Shown: positions 24,528 to 35,933, counted from the first letter of the stretch. The stretch: 64,000 nucleotides of DNA from Cordilura impudica (GCA_963682025.1 OY821518.1:34911059-34975058), one strand, 5' to 3'. Made by a program: numbers and translations. The notes: generated by a model not told the origin, from the letters alone.

Positions 24528-24997
24528 TATCAAATTTGAGAAAAATCTGTGTATAATATTTCCTTTGATAGATATAAGTGAAAATCGGGAAGCAGCTTTA
24601 TATGGGGGCTATGGCTAACAATTTTCCAATATGTTTATTTTAGGACGACTCATAAATGGATGTAATAAACACACATAAACTTAATTTGACCGAGATCTGT
24701 AGGATAATTTTGATCTTATGGCCATTTAAGTCGATTTCATAGGGGTCATTTATATGGGAACTAGGTCTGGACATATGTCGATATTCACAAGTTTCAATAG
24801 CGTACATCCTATGACCGTTAGAAGCTTATATACCAAATTTCATCGAAATATTATATATTTGCGATATGTAGTTTGATTACAAGGCTTACATGTACACACA
24901 GACGGACAGACGGATGGACGAACGGACGGACGAAACTTTTGGTAGTTATAAACATCAGCAAAAATTTATTATACGCTGTCCACATATTGGTATAGGG
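24528..24997 (+). mobile_element. mini-me/DINE-like fragment, 3' part, split by a hAT
   Basis: Begins mid-element at TCAAATTTGAGAAAAATCTG and keeps GAAAATCGGGAAGCAGC, TTAAGTCGATTTCATAGGGG and the GGAC core (24900-24930). The 3' hairpin region CACATATTGGTATAGGG is cut by a hAT insertion at 24998; the last bases resume at 26923-26934 (GTATAGGGTTTA). Confidence 0.7.
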
Positions 24998-26922
24998 CAG
25001 CTACGTCCAAGCCATATGCTCATTGAGCAAACTTTTACAAAAGAGCTTTTGTGCTTTCACACCGACTATAGTTATGCCTCATCATCATGATTCTATCAGC
25101 CAATCAGATCGCGCAAACAATGCTTGCTTTCTCACTTAGCTAAGAAAACAATGAATAGTCGATATTGTAACTTCATGCAAGTAAGACTACGCTACGCATT
25201 AATCAGAATGAACACTCAAAAAATATATGTAATAAATCGTGGCAACAAAATTTTCTATTTGCTGAAAATTTAAACGGCGAAACGATATGCATGGTTTGTG
25301 ATTCCAACGCTAATCGCAATCATAAATTTAATATTGCAAGGCATTATTATATATGCCAGAAAAAATTTTTAAATAATAATTCTGATAGACCGAAATAAGT
25401 AAATGATCTAAAATTGAATTTTCAACAGAAAAATATCCCAATACGTCAGCTCCAATATGATACAAATTTCAATAAAAAAATTTCTTCTGTTGTTGCGTAG
25501 CAAAACGATGCAGACCTTTTGAGGAAGGGATTTTTTTCAAAGATCTCTCAAAAGAAAGGTTGCTTAACTGTAAATATTTTTCGAGTAGTTTGGATGACAG
25601 CACAGACATAAATAATATGTGTCAACTAATCATACATATGTGCAAAATCAGTAGAAAAGCATCTCCAAACATTCGAAGAAATTCTTTCAGTGGTAATCTT
25701 TCATGGTTATGTCAGAGGGGAAACGTTGTATGATATAGTTAAAAGCAACGTCCTGAATTTATTTGACCAAAATAAATTAAGCGCCATTTGCACCGACGGA
25801 GCTAAGGTAAAAATAAGGGTTTGGTGGGATTCCTTAATAGAAGTGGCATAAACGTTCCTCCTTTCCATTGCATAATTCATCTACAATCGCTTTTTTCTTA
25901 AGAATTGGGTATGAATTATGCAATGGAAATCGCAGTCAAAATAATAAATAGGATAAAAGGAGGTCATAACGCATTGACACGCCGTAAATTTAAAGCTTTC
26001 CTTCAGGAATTAGAAGCTGATTTCGGAGATTTGCTTTTATTTACGGAAGTGCGATGGTTAAGCAGAGGTAAATGCCTGGAAAGATTTTTTAATTTAAGGA
26101 ATGAGGTTCTCGAAATTCTTGAAGATAATTCCACTCCAACTGATGACGAGTTTATTTTGGCCCTGAAAAGTAAAGAGTTTAATATTGATTTAGGTTTTTT
26201 TCTGTGACGTAACTAGACTGCTCAATGAGCTAAACTTAAATCTACAAGGGAAAAATAAAAATATATGTAAACTAGTTTCAATAGTCGATCATTTTGGAAG
26301 AAAATTAAAAATACTTATTGGCAACATAAAAGAGATAAACTTTTCCAATTTAGAAAAAACTGCTGAAGTTTCTGCAGAAAATCCAAATACAGACAAAATT
26401 AATAGCTATGTTGGAATTATTGAAAGATTGTATGAAAATTATGAAAAAAGATTCGAAGACTTTAATTCTATTAAAAATATTTTAGATTTCCATTACTTTC
26501 CGCTTATATGTAGTATAAGTGAACAAAATATAGTAGTAAAGAAGAATTAAAACTTATGAGGAAGATTTCTCAATTCCACTGCCAGAAGGAGAGACATTTT
26601 AGAAGCAAATTTGTAATGAAAAGTACCCCAAAATAAAATATTAGATATTTAAATTGTACTCAATGTTTGGTTCCACGTATAATTGTGAGTCATAATTTTA
26701 ATTAATTTTAAATAAAAACCGGCACAATTTATCAGATAATCATATTTCAGATCTCTTACGCATAAAAATTTATGATGGAGAAATAAACTTAGATGAAGTT
26801 ATGAGTTTTCAGGAGGATTAAATAAAAGCTTCGCAAATAAAATTTTTTTGGGTGTACTTTTCAATACAATACAATTGTAAGAGCTTTCAAAACATTAAAG
26901 TATGTGTATTTGGCCATAGCTG
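24998..26922 (+). mobile_element. hAT transposon relic, 1.9 kb, with perfect 8-bp target duplication
   Basis: The ends are CAGCTACGTCCAA and the inverse of CAGCTATGGCCAA (two mismatches in 13). The flanking direct repeat is GTATAGGG at 24990-24997 and 26923-26930. It was inserted in the 3' hairpin of a mini-me-like element, which is therefore older. The interior codes for a decayed transposase. Confidence 0.85.
25257..26580 (+). pseudogene. hAT transposase relic (GTF2IRD2/ZBED-like group)
   Basis: Ordered blocks in different frames. A BED-type finger remnant reads ICMVCDSNANRNHKFNIARH, then YYICQKKF (about 25288-25370). 'DDSTDINNMCQLIIHM' (about 25590-25640) corresponds to the hAT 'DESTD..N.AQL.IF' catalytic block. 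'AICTDGAKV' (about 25788) corresponds to the second Asp block. The longest open piece, 25905-26207, has MNYAMEIAVKIINRIKGG, LLLFTEVRWLSRGKCLERFF and NLRNEVLEILED. That arrangement is characteristic of the hAT group domesticated as GTF2IRD2- and ZBED5-like proteins. Downstream RLLNELNLNLQGKN continues in another frame. Frameshifts and stops make it non-functional. Confidence 0.75.
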
Positions 26923-26942
26923 GTATAGGGTTTAAAATAAGC

Positions 26943-27500
26943 TAACCCATAAAAACAAAGTTTTTTATAACTCTTTCTTTCCTTATGCATACGATTTTTG
27001 AAAATCTCCGTGACTGTGCATGACTTTGAGTGACTATTTTAAAAATAATCTTTGGTCACAGTTTCAGATCGATCGAATAAGGGGAAGTGAGGTTTGAATC
27101 TCTCCATGACAATGCATGACTGTGCGTGACTATGTCGAAGTTAATCTTTCTTAACAGCAAGTATATCGACCAAGTTTCAGATTGATTGGACGAGGTGAAA
27201 TCCATTCCGTGACTGTGCGTGACCATGCGTGCCTGTGCGTGACTAAGTCAAAGTTAATCTTTTTTCACAGCAAGTGTATGGACCAAGTTTCAGATCGATC
27301 GGATGAGGGGACATGACATTTAGATCACTCCGTGACAGTGCGTGACTATGAGTAACTATGCGTGACTACCCCAAATTTAATATTTAGTCACAACAAGACT
27401 ATGGGCCAAGTTTCAGATCAATTGAATAAGGGGAAACGGGGTTATCCCATGACAGACAAACAGACAGACAGGCAGAGAGTATGAGTTAAAGAAAGAGTTT
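26943..27500 (+). mobile_element. GTCACGCACAGTCACG tandem-unit repeat, copy 2
   Basis: Bounded by AACCCATAAAAACAAAGTTT with CTCTTTCTTTCCTTATGCAT on the left and TATGAGTTAAAGAAAGAGTTT on the right. It has three to four internal units (CGTGACTGTGCGTGAC..., AAAGTTAATCTTTTTTCACA, CCAAGTTTCAGATCGATCGG) and a CAGACAGACAGGCAG tract near the end. Same family as 15952-17672, opposite orientation. Non-coding. Confidence 0.65.
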
Positions 27501-27502
27501 AA

Positions 27503-27747
27503 TGCCTGGTTTTCTCAACTGACACCTCGTAATTTTCTATTCGTTACGTATTCATTACATCTTATAATGGAACAAAAAATCCGGCTGTCAAACACAACCA
27601 AATTGCCAACATGCTGGCAATTTCATTTCAGATGTCAAATGTTGCCAGGGGTTGTAAATGACAAAACATTAAAACCCGTTTTCATACAACTGAAAATAAT
27701 TGACAACAATTGCCATTGAGAATGACATAATGAAAACCAGACATAAA
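27503..27747. mobile_element. Possible small MITE
   Basis: Short inverted ends (CCTGGTTTTC on the left; GAAAACCAGA on the right) around 240 bp, with an internal palindrome TTGCCAACATGCTGGCAA near 27601. No clear target duplication. Weak call. Confidence 0.25.
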
Positions 27748-29145
27748 TATACAAAAAACAATAAATTTGTTTGAAAATAGAAAGTAATGGTATATGTGAC
27801 CCTGCCTAAGAAACCCATCTAGTGTGTCAAATATCATGAACTCACCTTTTTTTGGATTTGTTCGTGGTCCGTAAAACATAACTTGCATCTTATATAAAGC
27901 CTGTGCTAAATTTCTCATAACATCTGAATCCAAATTAGGATTTTATTTCTTTTGCTCCTATTTGATTTGCTCGTAAAAATACATAGTAAAACATAAATTT
28001 TATTGTTTCAAATCTTGATTCAATTTCGTAAAAATAGGAAACAAGGAAATCGTCGACCGACAGTTTTTGTCGATTTATTTGTTTTTAAATTGTTGCAATT
28101 AAAATTTTTTTCCATATTTCCATAGCCCTGAAACTTTCACTATTTCCATAAAGCAGATGACAGTTTTTTATTAGAACATCTATCACATGATTAGACTATT
28201 ATTTTAAAGCATGTGTCTTAAAATTTTTTATATTCTAAGAATGTTCAATTTTGTTCTGCATTTGTGATATGAATTTAAAAAAAATATTTTTTATTATTCA
28301 TAAAATAAAGTGCTTATATCTTTCTAAGCATTCTTAATTAACTTTTCGTTTGGCTTTTATGTGGAATTGGTTTTTATTAAGAAAATATTTTTATAGCACA
28401 GTCAGATATTTCAATGCTAAATGCCAAACATTCTATCTGTTTATGTTTCCTTCTACATATTTTCAATCTTTAATTATATCTCTCAAGTTGGCCGATGACA
28501 GATATACTCGTACCACATTTGATATCATTTTTGTATGCAAATCCATTCAAAAGTATCTGCTAATAAGCTCTTGCATACTATGATAAAAAATTTTGCAACT
28601 TTTAACATTTATATTATTATCTAGGTTGTTATTATTTCTAAAAAATAGACAATTGCTGAATACTTTAATGTCATACTCTTTTGTGTCATACAACAGTTTT
28701 TCTTTTGCAAATTCCCATCAAAGCAAAAGCAAAAGAAAAAAAAAAATAATTTAAAATAAAAAAGAGTCAAGTTATTCATCAGTTTATTTTGTTTCATGTC
28801 TGAGCATGTGTATTCTCGAATGTTAAAGTTTAACAAAGAAAGCTGCAAACACAAAATAAATGAATGTTAAATTTTTAGCTAACATCAGCATTTTATTGAT
28901 GTGTTTTTTTTTGCATTCTGCTTGAGCACACAATACTCGTACAACTGCACGTATCGTTGAAGCACTGTTTGAGTTTAAGTCGACAATGATGAGACCATAA
29001 AAGCGAATAATGAATAGTATAGATAGGTTTAAGTTTTTAATAGTCCTTTGTTTTTTTTTTTTTTTTTGGTAAATATTCAGAAGCCTATAAAATTTTCATA
29101 GAAAATGATATATATAGTATGTACGTAGTCGTATGTATATAATTT
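27748..29145. other. AT-rich stretch without recognisable genes
   Basis: Reading frames at 28350-28583 and 28621-28854 have no recognisable motif and amino-acid use typical of AT-rich chance frames. Confidence 0.4.
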
Positions 29146-29281
29146 TGTTAAGAAAGAACTGCCTTTTAAAAAATTTCCTTATTTTCAAAATCTTCAAAAA
29201 ACCTTTTTCTATAAAGCACATATTTTCAAAATATATAAATATCTATTCTTAAAAAAAATATATCAGTAAAATTATCTCTCC
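29146..29281. repeat. GTAC/TTCTTAAAA satellite remnant left of piggyBac
   Basis: Decayed units (TTCAAAATCTTCAAAAAACC, TATTCTTAAAAAAAATA) in the opposite orientation to the 10-15 kb array. They continue on the other side of the piggyBac element at 32099. Confidence 0.5.
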
Positions 29282-29285
29282 TTAA

Positions 29286-32094
29286 CCCTTATGTGCGCGG
29301 CAAAAAAAAAAAAAAAAAACAGCTACTATTGCGCTGCAAGGTACCCGGGTACCTATATGGAAGTTACATACAAAACAAACATTTTCGCACTAAATATCCA
29401 GTTAAGATGTTGTAAAATATATATGGCATTGGCAACGGATATTGTAAATAATTTTTCATAACACGTTAAGCTATGCAACATATCTTATTAAAAATTTCAC
29501 ATACATATTTTAATTTTTATGTAAGATGAATTTTAACAGCTTCTCTCCTGTAGGTATATAAAAGCTGACGTTTACAATACATATTTAGTACGAATATAAA
29601 GTTGGTGATTCCCCTTTGAGAATATATACAAAACTTCATTTAGTGTTGTGGTTATTATTTTCAGTTCGACTTATCTCCTGAGTGTGAAGGTGACATTTTT
29701 ACGTAAAACAAACGAAATGAATTCAAACACAAGAGTTTGTTCTAAAAGATTTAATTCTACTGACATAAATAATATATTAAGTGAATTGGAAAGCAGTGAA
29801 GAAGATTTCCACTCCGATGGCGATGAAGAATATATTCCACCGCTAAACCAAATAACACTGGAAGCTTCAGACACTGAAATGGCAGGCACTATATAAGTAA
29901 ATGAAGATTCTTTTGACTCGGAAGAAAGCGATGATTATGAAAATGATGACGTTCAGACAAGAAGTGCACTTTGTGGTAAAGATGGAACCTGCTGGCAACT
30001 TAGCCCATTTCCAGAATCACAGACTGTAAAAAAAAATATATTACGACAACGTGCGGGTACAGCCCAAAAATATAAGTTATTAACAGCGAAGGTAATATTT
30101 AGAAGTATTTTGTCAAATGAAATGTGTGACATAATACTTAGGGAAACAAATCGTAAAGGACAGAAAATTTCAACAGAATATAATACAAAAAACGAAACGA
30201 AAAAAATATTCGGCCTTTTAGGGAAGAAGAACTCAATGCTTTTCTTGGTATTTTGATTTACTCTGGTGTTCACAAATCATACAGAGAACATGTATCTGAA
30301 TTGTGGAAACCCAATAATATGCCATTGTATCGGGCAGCAATGTCATACAACAGATTCAGAATGCTTTTACGGTGTATACGTTTTGATAATAATCGAACTC
30401 GGGAAATACGTGCAAAGTCTGATAAAGCAGCTGCTTTTCGAGACATTTGGATGATGCTTAACGCCAATTTACGTCAAAGTTATAAGCCTAGTGAATGCAT
30501 AACTATTGATGAGCAGCTGTATGGATACCGCGGCCGTACCCGTTTTAAGCAGTACATGCCGTCAAAGCCTGAAAAATATGGCATTAAAATATTTTGGGCA
30601 TGCGATGCACGTAACTCTTACCCTTTACATGGCCAATTGTATACCAGTAAACAACCAGAAGGCGAGCATCAAAGCAAAATAGGCGAAAAACAGTTTTGGA
30701 TCTGGTTTTTACGTATAAAAACTCTGGAAGAAACGTAACTACAGACAATTTTTTTACGTCTTTAGAACTAGCAAGAGCTTTGAGTTCATGGAACCTGACA
30801 CTCGTCGGCACAGTGCGAAAAAAACAAAAGATTTTTACCACCTAATATGCTGGCACATAAGGAAAGGTTAGTATTATTCTAAATATACATATGTACATAT
30901 TTGAACACAACATACATACATATAGTATATTAATGATTGGGTTACATTATCCAAGATAAACTTTATCTAATTGTAAATGTTTTGATACATGGTTTGAAAT
31001 ATGTTTCAGATCATTATACTCTACAAATTTCGCCTTTAGCAAAGAGGCAACTTTATGTTCCTACGTGCCAAAAAAGAAAAAGGCACTAGTTATGTTATCA
31101 ACTATGCATGCCAAATCCAATATGAAATCGAATACGTTTGCGAAACCGGAAATTATAACATATTACAACAAAAGTAAAGGAGGGGTTGATAATATGGATA
31201 AATTATTGGGTGCATATACGTGCAAACGCAGAACTAGTCGATGGCCGTTGTCACTATTTTTTAATGCTATTGATATAGCAGCATTAGCATCCTATATAAT
31301 ATATATGGAATTTAATACCCAACATAAGCCTACTGATCATCGTAGAAAATTTTTAAAAGATTAAAGCATTGAGTTGTGTCAATGCTTAAAAAAATATAAA
31401 ACAACGCGCTAAAACTACAAAAATTAGTTCACAGTCATCGACGGCATCCGCAATAAAAATATTTTATACAAAAGACTTTGAAACTGTATCAGCGCCCATA
31501 TCCAGTTTACAAACAAAGGACAAAAGCGGTCGTATTCCCGTAATAGGAAGTTGTCACGTGTGCTCGCAACTACGTATGAAGCAGAGAAAAACTCGTAAAG
31601 CTTGTATCGGCTGTTCCAAGCCAATATGCAATGAATATTCCATTAATCGTCCAACGCGGACAAACTGCTCGAAAGATCTGCACTAACATATTATTTCTTC
31701 TGTTTTTTTTTATTGAATTCTTATTTTTTGTTATGTTTCTGTTTTCTTATTTTATGAAATAAGTTGTTTACGTTCATATTTTATATAGACTTTTATTATT
31801 ATACGTATGCAGAAGTACTAACAACTTAAAAAAATATACTTATAATGGCCGCATTCCCATATAAAACACGTTGAGGTAGCCTGGTACCTTAATGCGCAGT
31901 TAAGAGTGTTAAGAGTAAATTGGTCTCTTACGCAAACTACAAAAATAATTTTAGCTATACGGATGCAAAAATACTAATGTGTTTGAAAGTTAGTAGTTCT
32001 CAAGAAGTTTCAGACATGCAGGTTATCAATTTCAATGAAAAAATTTTGGTTGAAAACGCCACGTACGTACGTACCTAGGTGCGTACAAAAGGGT
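29286..32094 (+). mobile_element. piggyBac-family transposon, 2.8 kb, TTAA-flanked
   Basis: Flanked by TTAA at 29282-29285 and 32095-32098. The ends are CCCTTATGTGCGCGG and the inverse of CCCTTTTGTACGCAC, fitting the CCC..GGG ends and TTAA duplication of piggyBac. Subterminal palindromes are present: AGGTACCCGGGTACCT near 29339 and an ACGTACGTACGTACCTAGGT cluster near 32062. Size is normal for a full element. Inserted in satellite DNA. The transposase is broken, so it would need a partner element to move. Confidence 0.88.
29717..31686 (+). pseudogene. piggyBac transposase, near full length, broken
   Basis: The start is chosen at 29717 (MNSNTRVCSKRFNSTDINN), followed by an acidic N-terminus typical of the family (ELESSEEDFHSDGDEEYIPP). 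Breaks: in-frame TAA at 29894-29896, a frameshift in the A-rich stretch near 30205, and shifts between about 30700 and 30830. The catalytic Asp codons are all retained: D1 in TIDEQLYGYRGR (30508-30510), D2 in TTDNFFTSLELA (30744-30746), D3 in KGGVDNMDKLLGAYTCKRRT (31188-31190). A likely 143-bp intron lies at 30867-31009 (GTTAGT..TTTCAG). The C-terminal piece at about 31527-31686 (SCHVCSQL, then ACIGCSKPICNEYS) is the cysteine-rich zinc domain used for end binding. It is a DDE_Tnp_1_7-type enzyme by these motifs. Confidence 0.85.
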
Positions 32095-32098
32095 TAAA

Positions 32099-32205
32099 AA
32101 GTATATTTACTTAAAAAAGTACTTTTGTCTTAAAAAATATTTTTGCTAAACCGAATCGTTTGTTCGAAACTACATTTTCTTTAAAAAAAAAATAAAGAAA
32201 AAATA
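32099..32205. repeat. GTAC satellite remnant between piggyBac and Penelope-like element
   Basis: Units such as ACTTAAAAAAGTACTTTTGT and TCTTAAAAAATATTTTTGC. They continue the array interrupted by the piggyBac insertion. Confidence 0.6.
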
Positions 32206-32282
32206 AATAAGTTCTGTCAGCATTTAATGAAAATTGGGTTGAAAACAAAACCTCTTTAGAAATTCCAATAGAATGCAAATGG

Positions 32283-34223
32283 ATGCTCTCCCTGGGTAAA
32301 AAGTTTGCACTACCAATTCAAAAACAGAATTTTTCGCCACTTCACGTCATTGCAGATGTGGAGCAATGCATTCAGGATATGGGAACTAATATAGATAAGG
32401 AAAAAGAAACAGCCAGGACAAAATTAGCCAATGTAATCACTAATTTTAAAAGAAAATTAAAAAACACACCGAAAGAAAAATTCATACTAACGATTTTTGA
32501 AAAAACCAAGAAATTTATAAAAAAACACGAAGACATTCTCATTATTCAAGCGGACAAAGGCAACAAGACCGTTATTATGTACAAACATGAATACAAGGAA
32601 AAAATGGAAAAATTATTAGAGGCTAAGGCAACCTACCGTACATTAAGAACAGACCCTACAAAAAAACTTCAAAAAGAAAACAACAATATTATATTGGATT
32701 TATTCAAAAATAATCACATTGATTCGTGGAAAAAACACCAATTGCTAAGCTCCGCCTCAACGGCACCAAGAATATACGGGTTGCCCAAAACCCATAAGCA
32801 AGATATTCCCCTTAGACCAATAGTTTCATCGGTACAAGTCCCTTGTTACGAATTATCAAAATATGTTGGCCAGATACTGAAAAATCTTATATCCGAAAAA
32901 TGCAATGTAAAAAACTCAATTCAGGTGAAAGATAGTTTGAAAAATGTGAAACTTGATGAAAATGAAATATTAGTGTCATTTGACGTAGTTTCTCTCTTCA
33001 CGAATATACCAGTTCACACAGCAATACGTAATATTATGGGACAATGGAGCAAAGTTAAGGAATTGACGAGTATACCGAAAAACATCTTTTTGAAAATTCT
33101 TAACTTTTGTTTGATAGACAACAACTATTTCATATATGATGATAAATTATGTAATCAGATTTTCGGAATGCCGATGGGAAACCCACTCTCCCCGACTATA
33201 GCAGATATTGTTTTAGACAACCTACTTGACGATGCACTTACAGAATTAGAAAATAAAAGTATTCACATAAAATACATATCGAAATATGTAGATGATATTC
33301 TAGCCGTAATCAGATTAGACGAAAAAGATGAAATCTTAAAAACTTTAAACCTTCAACATCCAAAAATTCAATTTACTGTTGAAATTGAATCAAAAGGGGA
33401 AATCGCATATTTGGACATGAAACTTCGACGAACTACCAACAATATTTCTTTTGATTGGTACACCAAAGAAACGTGTTCAGGCAGAATAATGAATTATAAC
33501 GCAACTCAGCCGAAAAATCAAATAATAAACACCGCAAAAAACCTTATTTATAGAGTACTAAATATTAGCGACAAAAAATATCACACAAATAATATACAAA
33601 AAATCACCAAAATATTAATAAACAACAGCTTCCCGAGGAAAATTACAAATACTATTTTAAATGATACACAAAAACTATTAAACCACAACTCTAATCTTAA
33701 ACATCAAAACATTAAAGAAAAAGACACAAAGAGTTTTTACAGTGTACAATTTATCCCGGGTTTGACAGATAATAAAAGTATTAGAACAACAATGGAAACA
33801 AAAAACATCAGATTTGCATACAAACCACACACAACAATAAATACAATTTTTTCAAAAACAAAAACTCCAATAGAAAAGCTACAAAAAAGTAATGTTGTAT
33901 ACGAAGTCAAGTGTGAGGGTGATCAAAACAACAGCTGTGATCTTATTTATATAGGAACAACTAAAAGAACATTAGAAAAGAGATTAGGAGAACATCAAAT
34001 GGACATCATAAAAGAGAGAGAAAGCACAGCGTTGTCAAAACATGTAATTACAACTGGACACAAAATAAATTTCAATAATACGAAAATACTGGATGTAGAA
34101 AAAATAGAAAAAAAGCGGTACACAATTGAAAGCTTACGAATTCAAAAGAATATAAATACAACCATGAACCACAAAGAGGACACGCAAAATATTAGTACTA
34201 GTTACAGAGTCGCAATAGTTTAG
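32283..34223 (+). CDS. Penelope-like reverse transcriptase with GIY-YIG endonuclease
   Basis: An uninterrupted 646-residue frame from this Met; the frame is open back to 32211 (FNENWVENKTSLEIPIECKW), so the Met is internal and the protein is 5'-truncated. Family members are usually longer, by my recollection around 800 residues. RT motifs: LPKTHK at residues 167-172, SFDVVSLFTNIP at 232-243, FGMPMGNPLSPTIADI at 294-309, YVDDILAV at 335-342 (catalytic YVDD), and EIAYLDMKL at 373-381. The C-terminal endonuclease is GIY-YIG: VVYEVKC at 538-544 with a second Cys at 552, LIYIGTTKRTLEKRLGEHQ at 554-572, and a later Glu near 616. The protein would copy element RNA at a nicked target in the nucleus. 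The intact frame suggests a fairly recent insertion, but a truncated copy is unlikely to be autonomous. Confidence 0.9.
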   Translation: MLSLGKKFALPIQKQNFSPLHVIADVEQCIQDMGTNIDKEKETARTKLANVITNFKRKLKNTPKEKFILTIFEKTKKFIKKHEDILIIQADKGNKTVIMYKHEYKEKMEKLLEAKATYRTLRTDPTKKLQKENNNIILDLFKNNHIDSWKKHQLLSSASTAPRIYGLPKTHKQDIPLRPIVSSVQVPCYELSKYVGQILKNLISEKCNVKNSIQVKDSLKNVKLDENEILVSFDVVSLFTNIPVHTAIRNIMGQWSKVKELTSIPKNIFLKILNFCLIDNNYFIYDDKLCNQIFGMPMGNPLSPTIADIVLDNLLDDALTELENKSIHIKYISKYVDDILAVIRLDEKDEILKTLNLQHPKIQFTVEIESKGEIAYLDMKLRRTTNNISFDWYTKETCSGRIMNYNATQPKNQIINTAKNLIYRVLNISDKKYHTNNIQKITKILINNSFPRKITNTILNDTQKLLNHNSNLKHQNIKEKDTKSFYSVQFIPGLTDNKSIRTTMETKNIRFAYKPHTTINTIFSKTKTPIEKLQKSNVVYEVKCEGDQNNSCDLIYIGTTKRTLEKRLGEHQMDIIKERESTALSKHVITTGHKINFNNTKILDVEKIEKKRYTIESLRIQKNINTTMNHKEDTQNISTSYRVAIV

Positions 34224-34444
34224 AAACATTCTGTGATATTAATTTTAAGCTAAATGTAATTATACAAATTTGTGTTTTATGTTTCTAATTATACAATTTT
34301 GTGTTTTTATGTTTGCTGTGATTTATATTAATAATGTTGTAATGTGATAAAGTTTAAAATTCTTATTATTGTAAGTTTTTATTGTTCATATTTGTGCAAT
34401 TATTGTGTGTTAATGTTGTGTCTTTATTTTATTTTATTTAAATA

Positions 34445-34489
34445 GACGACCCTTGAAAAAGTAACCAAAAAAGTTACGAAACGTCGGGG
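34445..34489 (+). ncRNA. Hammerhead-ribozyme-like motif in the Penelope 3' end (degenerate)
   Basis: GACG (34445-34448) can pair with CGTC (34482-34485). GTAAC and GTTAC form a perfect inner stem. The strand after that stem is GAAAC, as in hammerhead cores. The other core strand reads CTTGAAAA instead of CTGATGA, so the motif is probably inactive. Hammerhead motifs are known from Penelope-like elements; assignment here is inference. Confidence 0.35.
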
Positions 34490-34551
34490 AAATATGTGAT
34501 AAAACTGAGTTTTATTTTACATTTACGAAGTTAGGCCCAACTAGCTTAAAA

Positions 34552-35933
34552 TAATAAATTATTAAAAAAAGAATAAGTTTTCTTAAGATGCACATCTGTT
34601 TAAAAAATACTTTTTCTTAAACAATACCTTCTCTTCAAAAGTACCTGTTCGTAAAAAGTACTTTTTCTTAAAGAGTACCTTTTCATATAAAGTTTTTTTC
34701 TTAAGAAGTATTTTCCTTAAAAAAACCTTTTAAAAAAGTACAGTTTCCTAAAATAGTAACTTTTTTTGACAAAACGATATTTTCTTAAAAGGTACATTTC
34801 TTTAAAAACTATTTTTTTGAAAGTACCTTTGCTTAGAAAAGTAATTTTCTTTAAAAAATACGTTTTCATAAAAAGAACTTTCTTTTCAAAATGATATTTC
34901 CTTTAAAAATAACTTTTCTTAAAAATTGTATTTTTCTTATAACTAAAAAGGTACATTTTCTTAAAAAATAGTTTTTTTTAAAGTACTTCTCCTTAAAGTA
35001 ATATATTTTTCTTAAAAATGTACCTTTTTCTAAAAATATCTGCCCTTAAACAAGCAAATTTAAAAAAAAAAGAACCTTTCCTTAAAAAAGAGCCTTTTCT
35101 TAAAAAGGCACATTTTCTCAAAAAAGAGTTTTTATTAAAAACACATCTTGCCATCTTCAAAAATTACTTTTTCTAAAAAATACCTTCTCCTAAAAAGTAC
35201 CCTTTCCTCATCATAACGAAGTACCTTTTCATAAAAAGTAAATTTTCTTTAAAAAACAACCTTTTCTAAATGAGTAATTTTTCTTTTAAAAGGTCCATTT
35301 CATACAAGGGTAAATTTTCTTAAAAAGGCAACTGATCGTAAAAAGTACATTTTATAAAAACATTATATTTTCTAATAAGGTATATATATATTTTTAAAAA
35401 TGTAAGTTTTTTTATATAACTTTTCTTAAAAAATACATTTTCTGAAAACGACCTTCCCTTATAATTAATTTTTACGTAGAAAAGTATTTTTTCTTAAAAA
35501 ATTATTTTTGCTAAGAGGTAGCTTTTCTTTAAAATTGCCTTTTTTTGAATACTCTTTCTTAAAAAAATTTTCCTAAAAAGTCACTTTTCTTAAAAAGTAC
35601 CTAATATTTGAAAGTACATTAAAAAAAACTTTTTCCTAAATAGTACATTTTCCTAAAGAGTAGCTTTTCTTAAACAGTACATTTTCTTAAATAGTGCTTT
35701 TTCTTAAATAGTACTTTTTCGTAAAACGTGACTTTTCTTTAAAAGCATATTTTCTTAAAAAGTTTAAAGAGTACCTTTTCTGAAAAAAGCATTTTTTTCT
35801 CCAAAAAAGTTCCTTATGCTATAGTTATCTGTTCTTAAAACTGTACATTTTTTTAAAATATGAACTTTCCTTAAAAAAAATATCTTATCGTATCCCAAGA
35901 AAGTATCTTATTTTAATAATCTCACCCAAAAAA
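34552..35933. repeat. GTAC satellite array, segment 2a (reverse orientation)
   Basis: Units of the form TTTTCTTAAAAAGTACCTTT, i.e. the reverse complement of the 10-15 kb arrangement. Heavily mutated. It ends where copy 3 of the GTCACG tandem-unit repeat begins. Confidence 0.88.

Larger units (their letters stand above)
32211..34520 (+). mobile_element. Penelope-like retroelement, 5'-truncated
   Basis: Contains an open RT/GIY-YIG frame followed by a 3' untranslated region ending with a GACG..GTAAC..GTTAC..GAAACGTCGGG structure (34445-34489) of the kind found near Penelope-like element ends. The 5' end abuts satellite DNA: the open frame starts immediately after an upstream stop at 32208-32210, so the N-terminal part of the usual protein is missing. 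This fits target-primed 5' truncation. Confidence 0.8.

Noticed and set aside
28350..28854. Two small frames in opposite strands
   Set aside because: No motif, AT-rich chance composition, no splice or promoter support.
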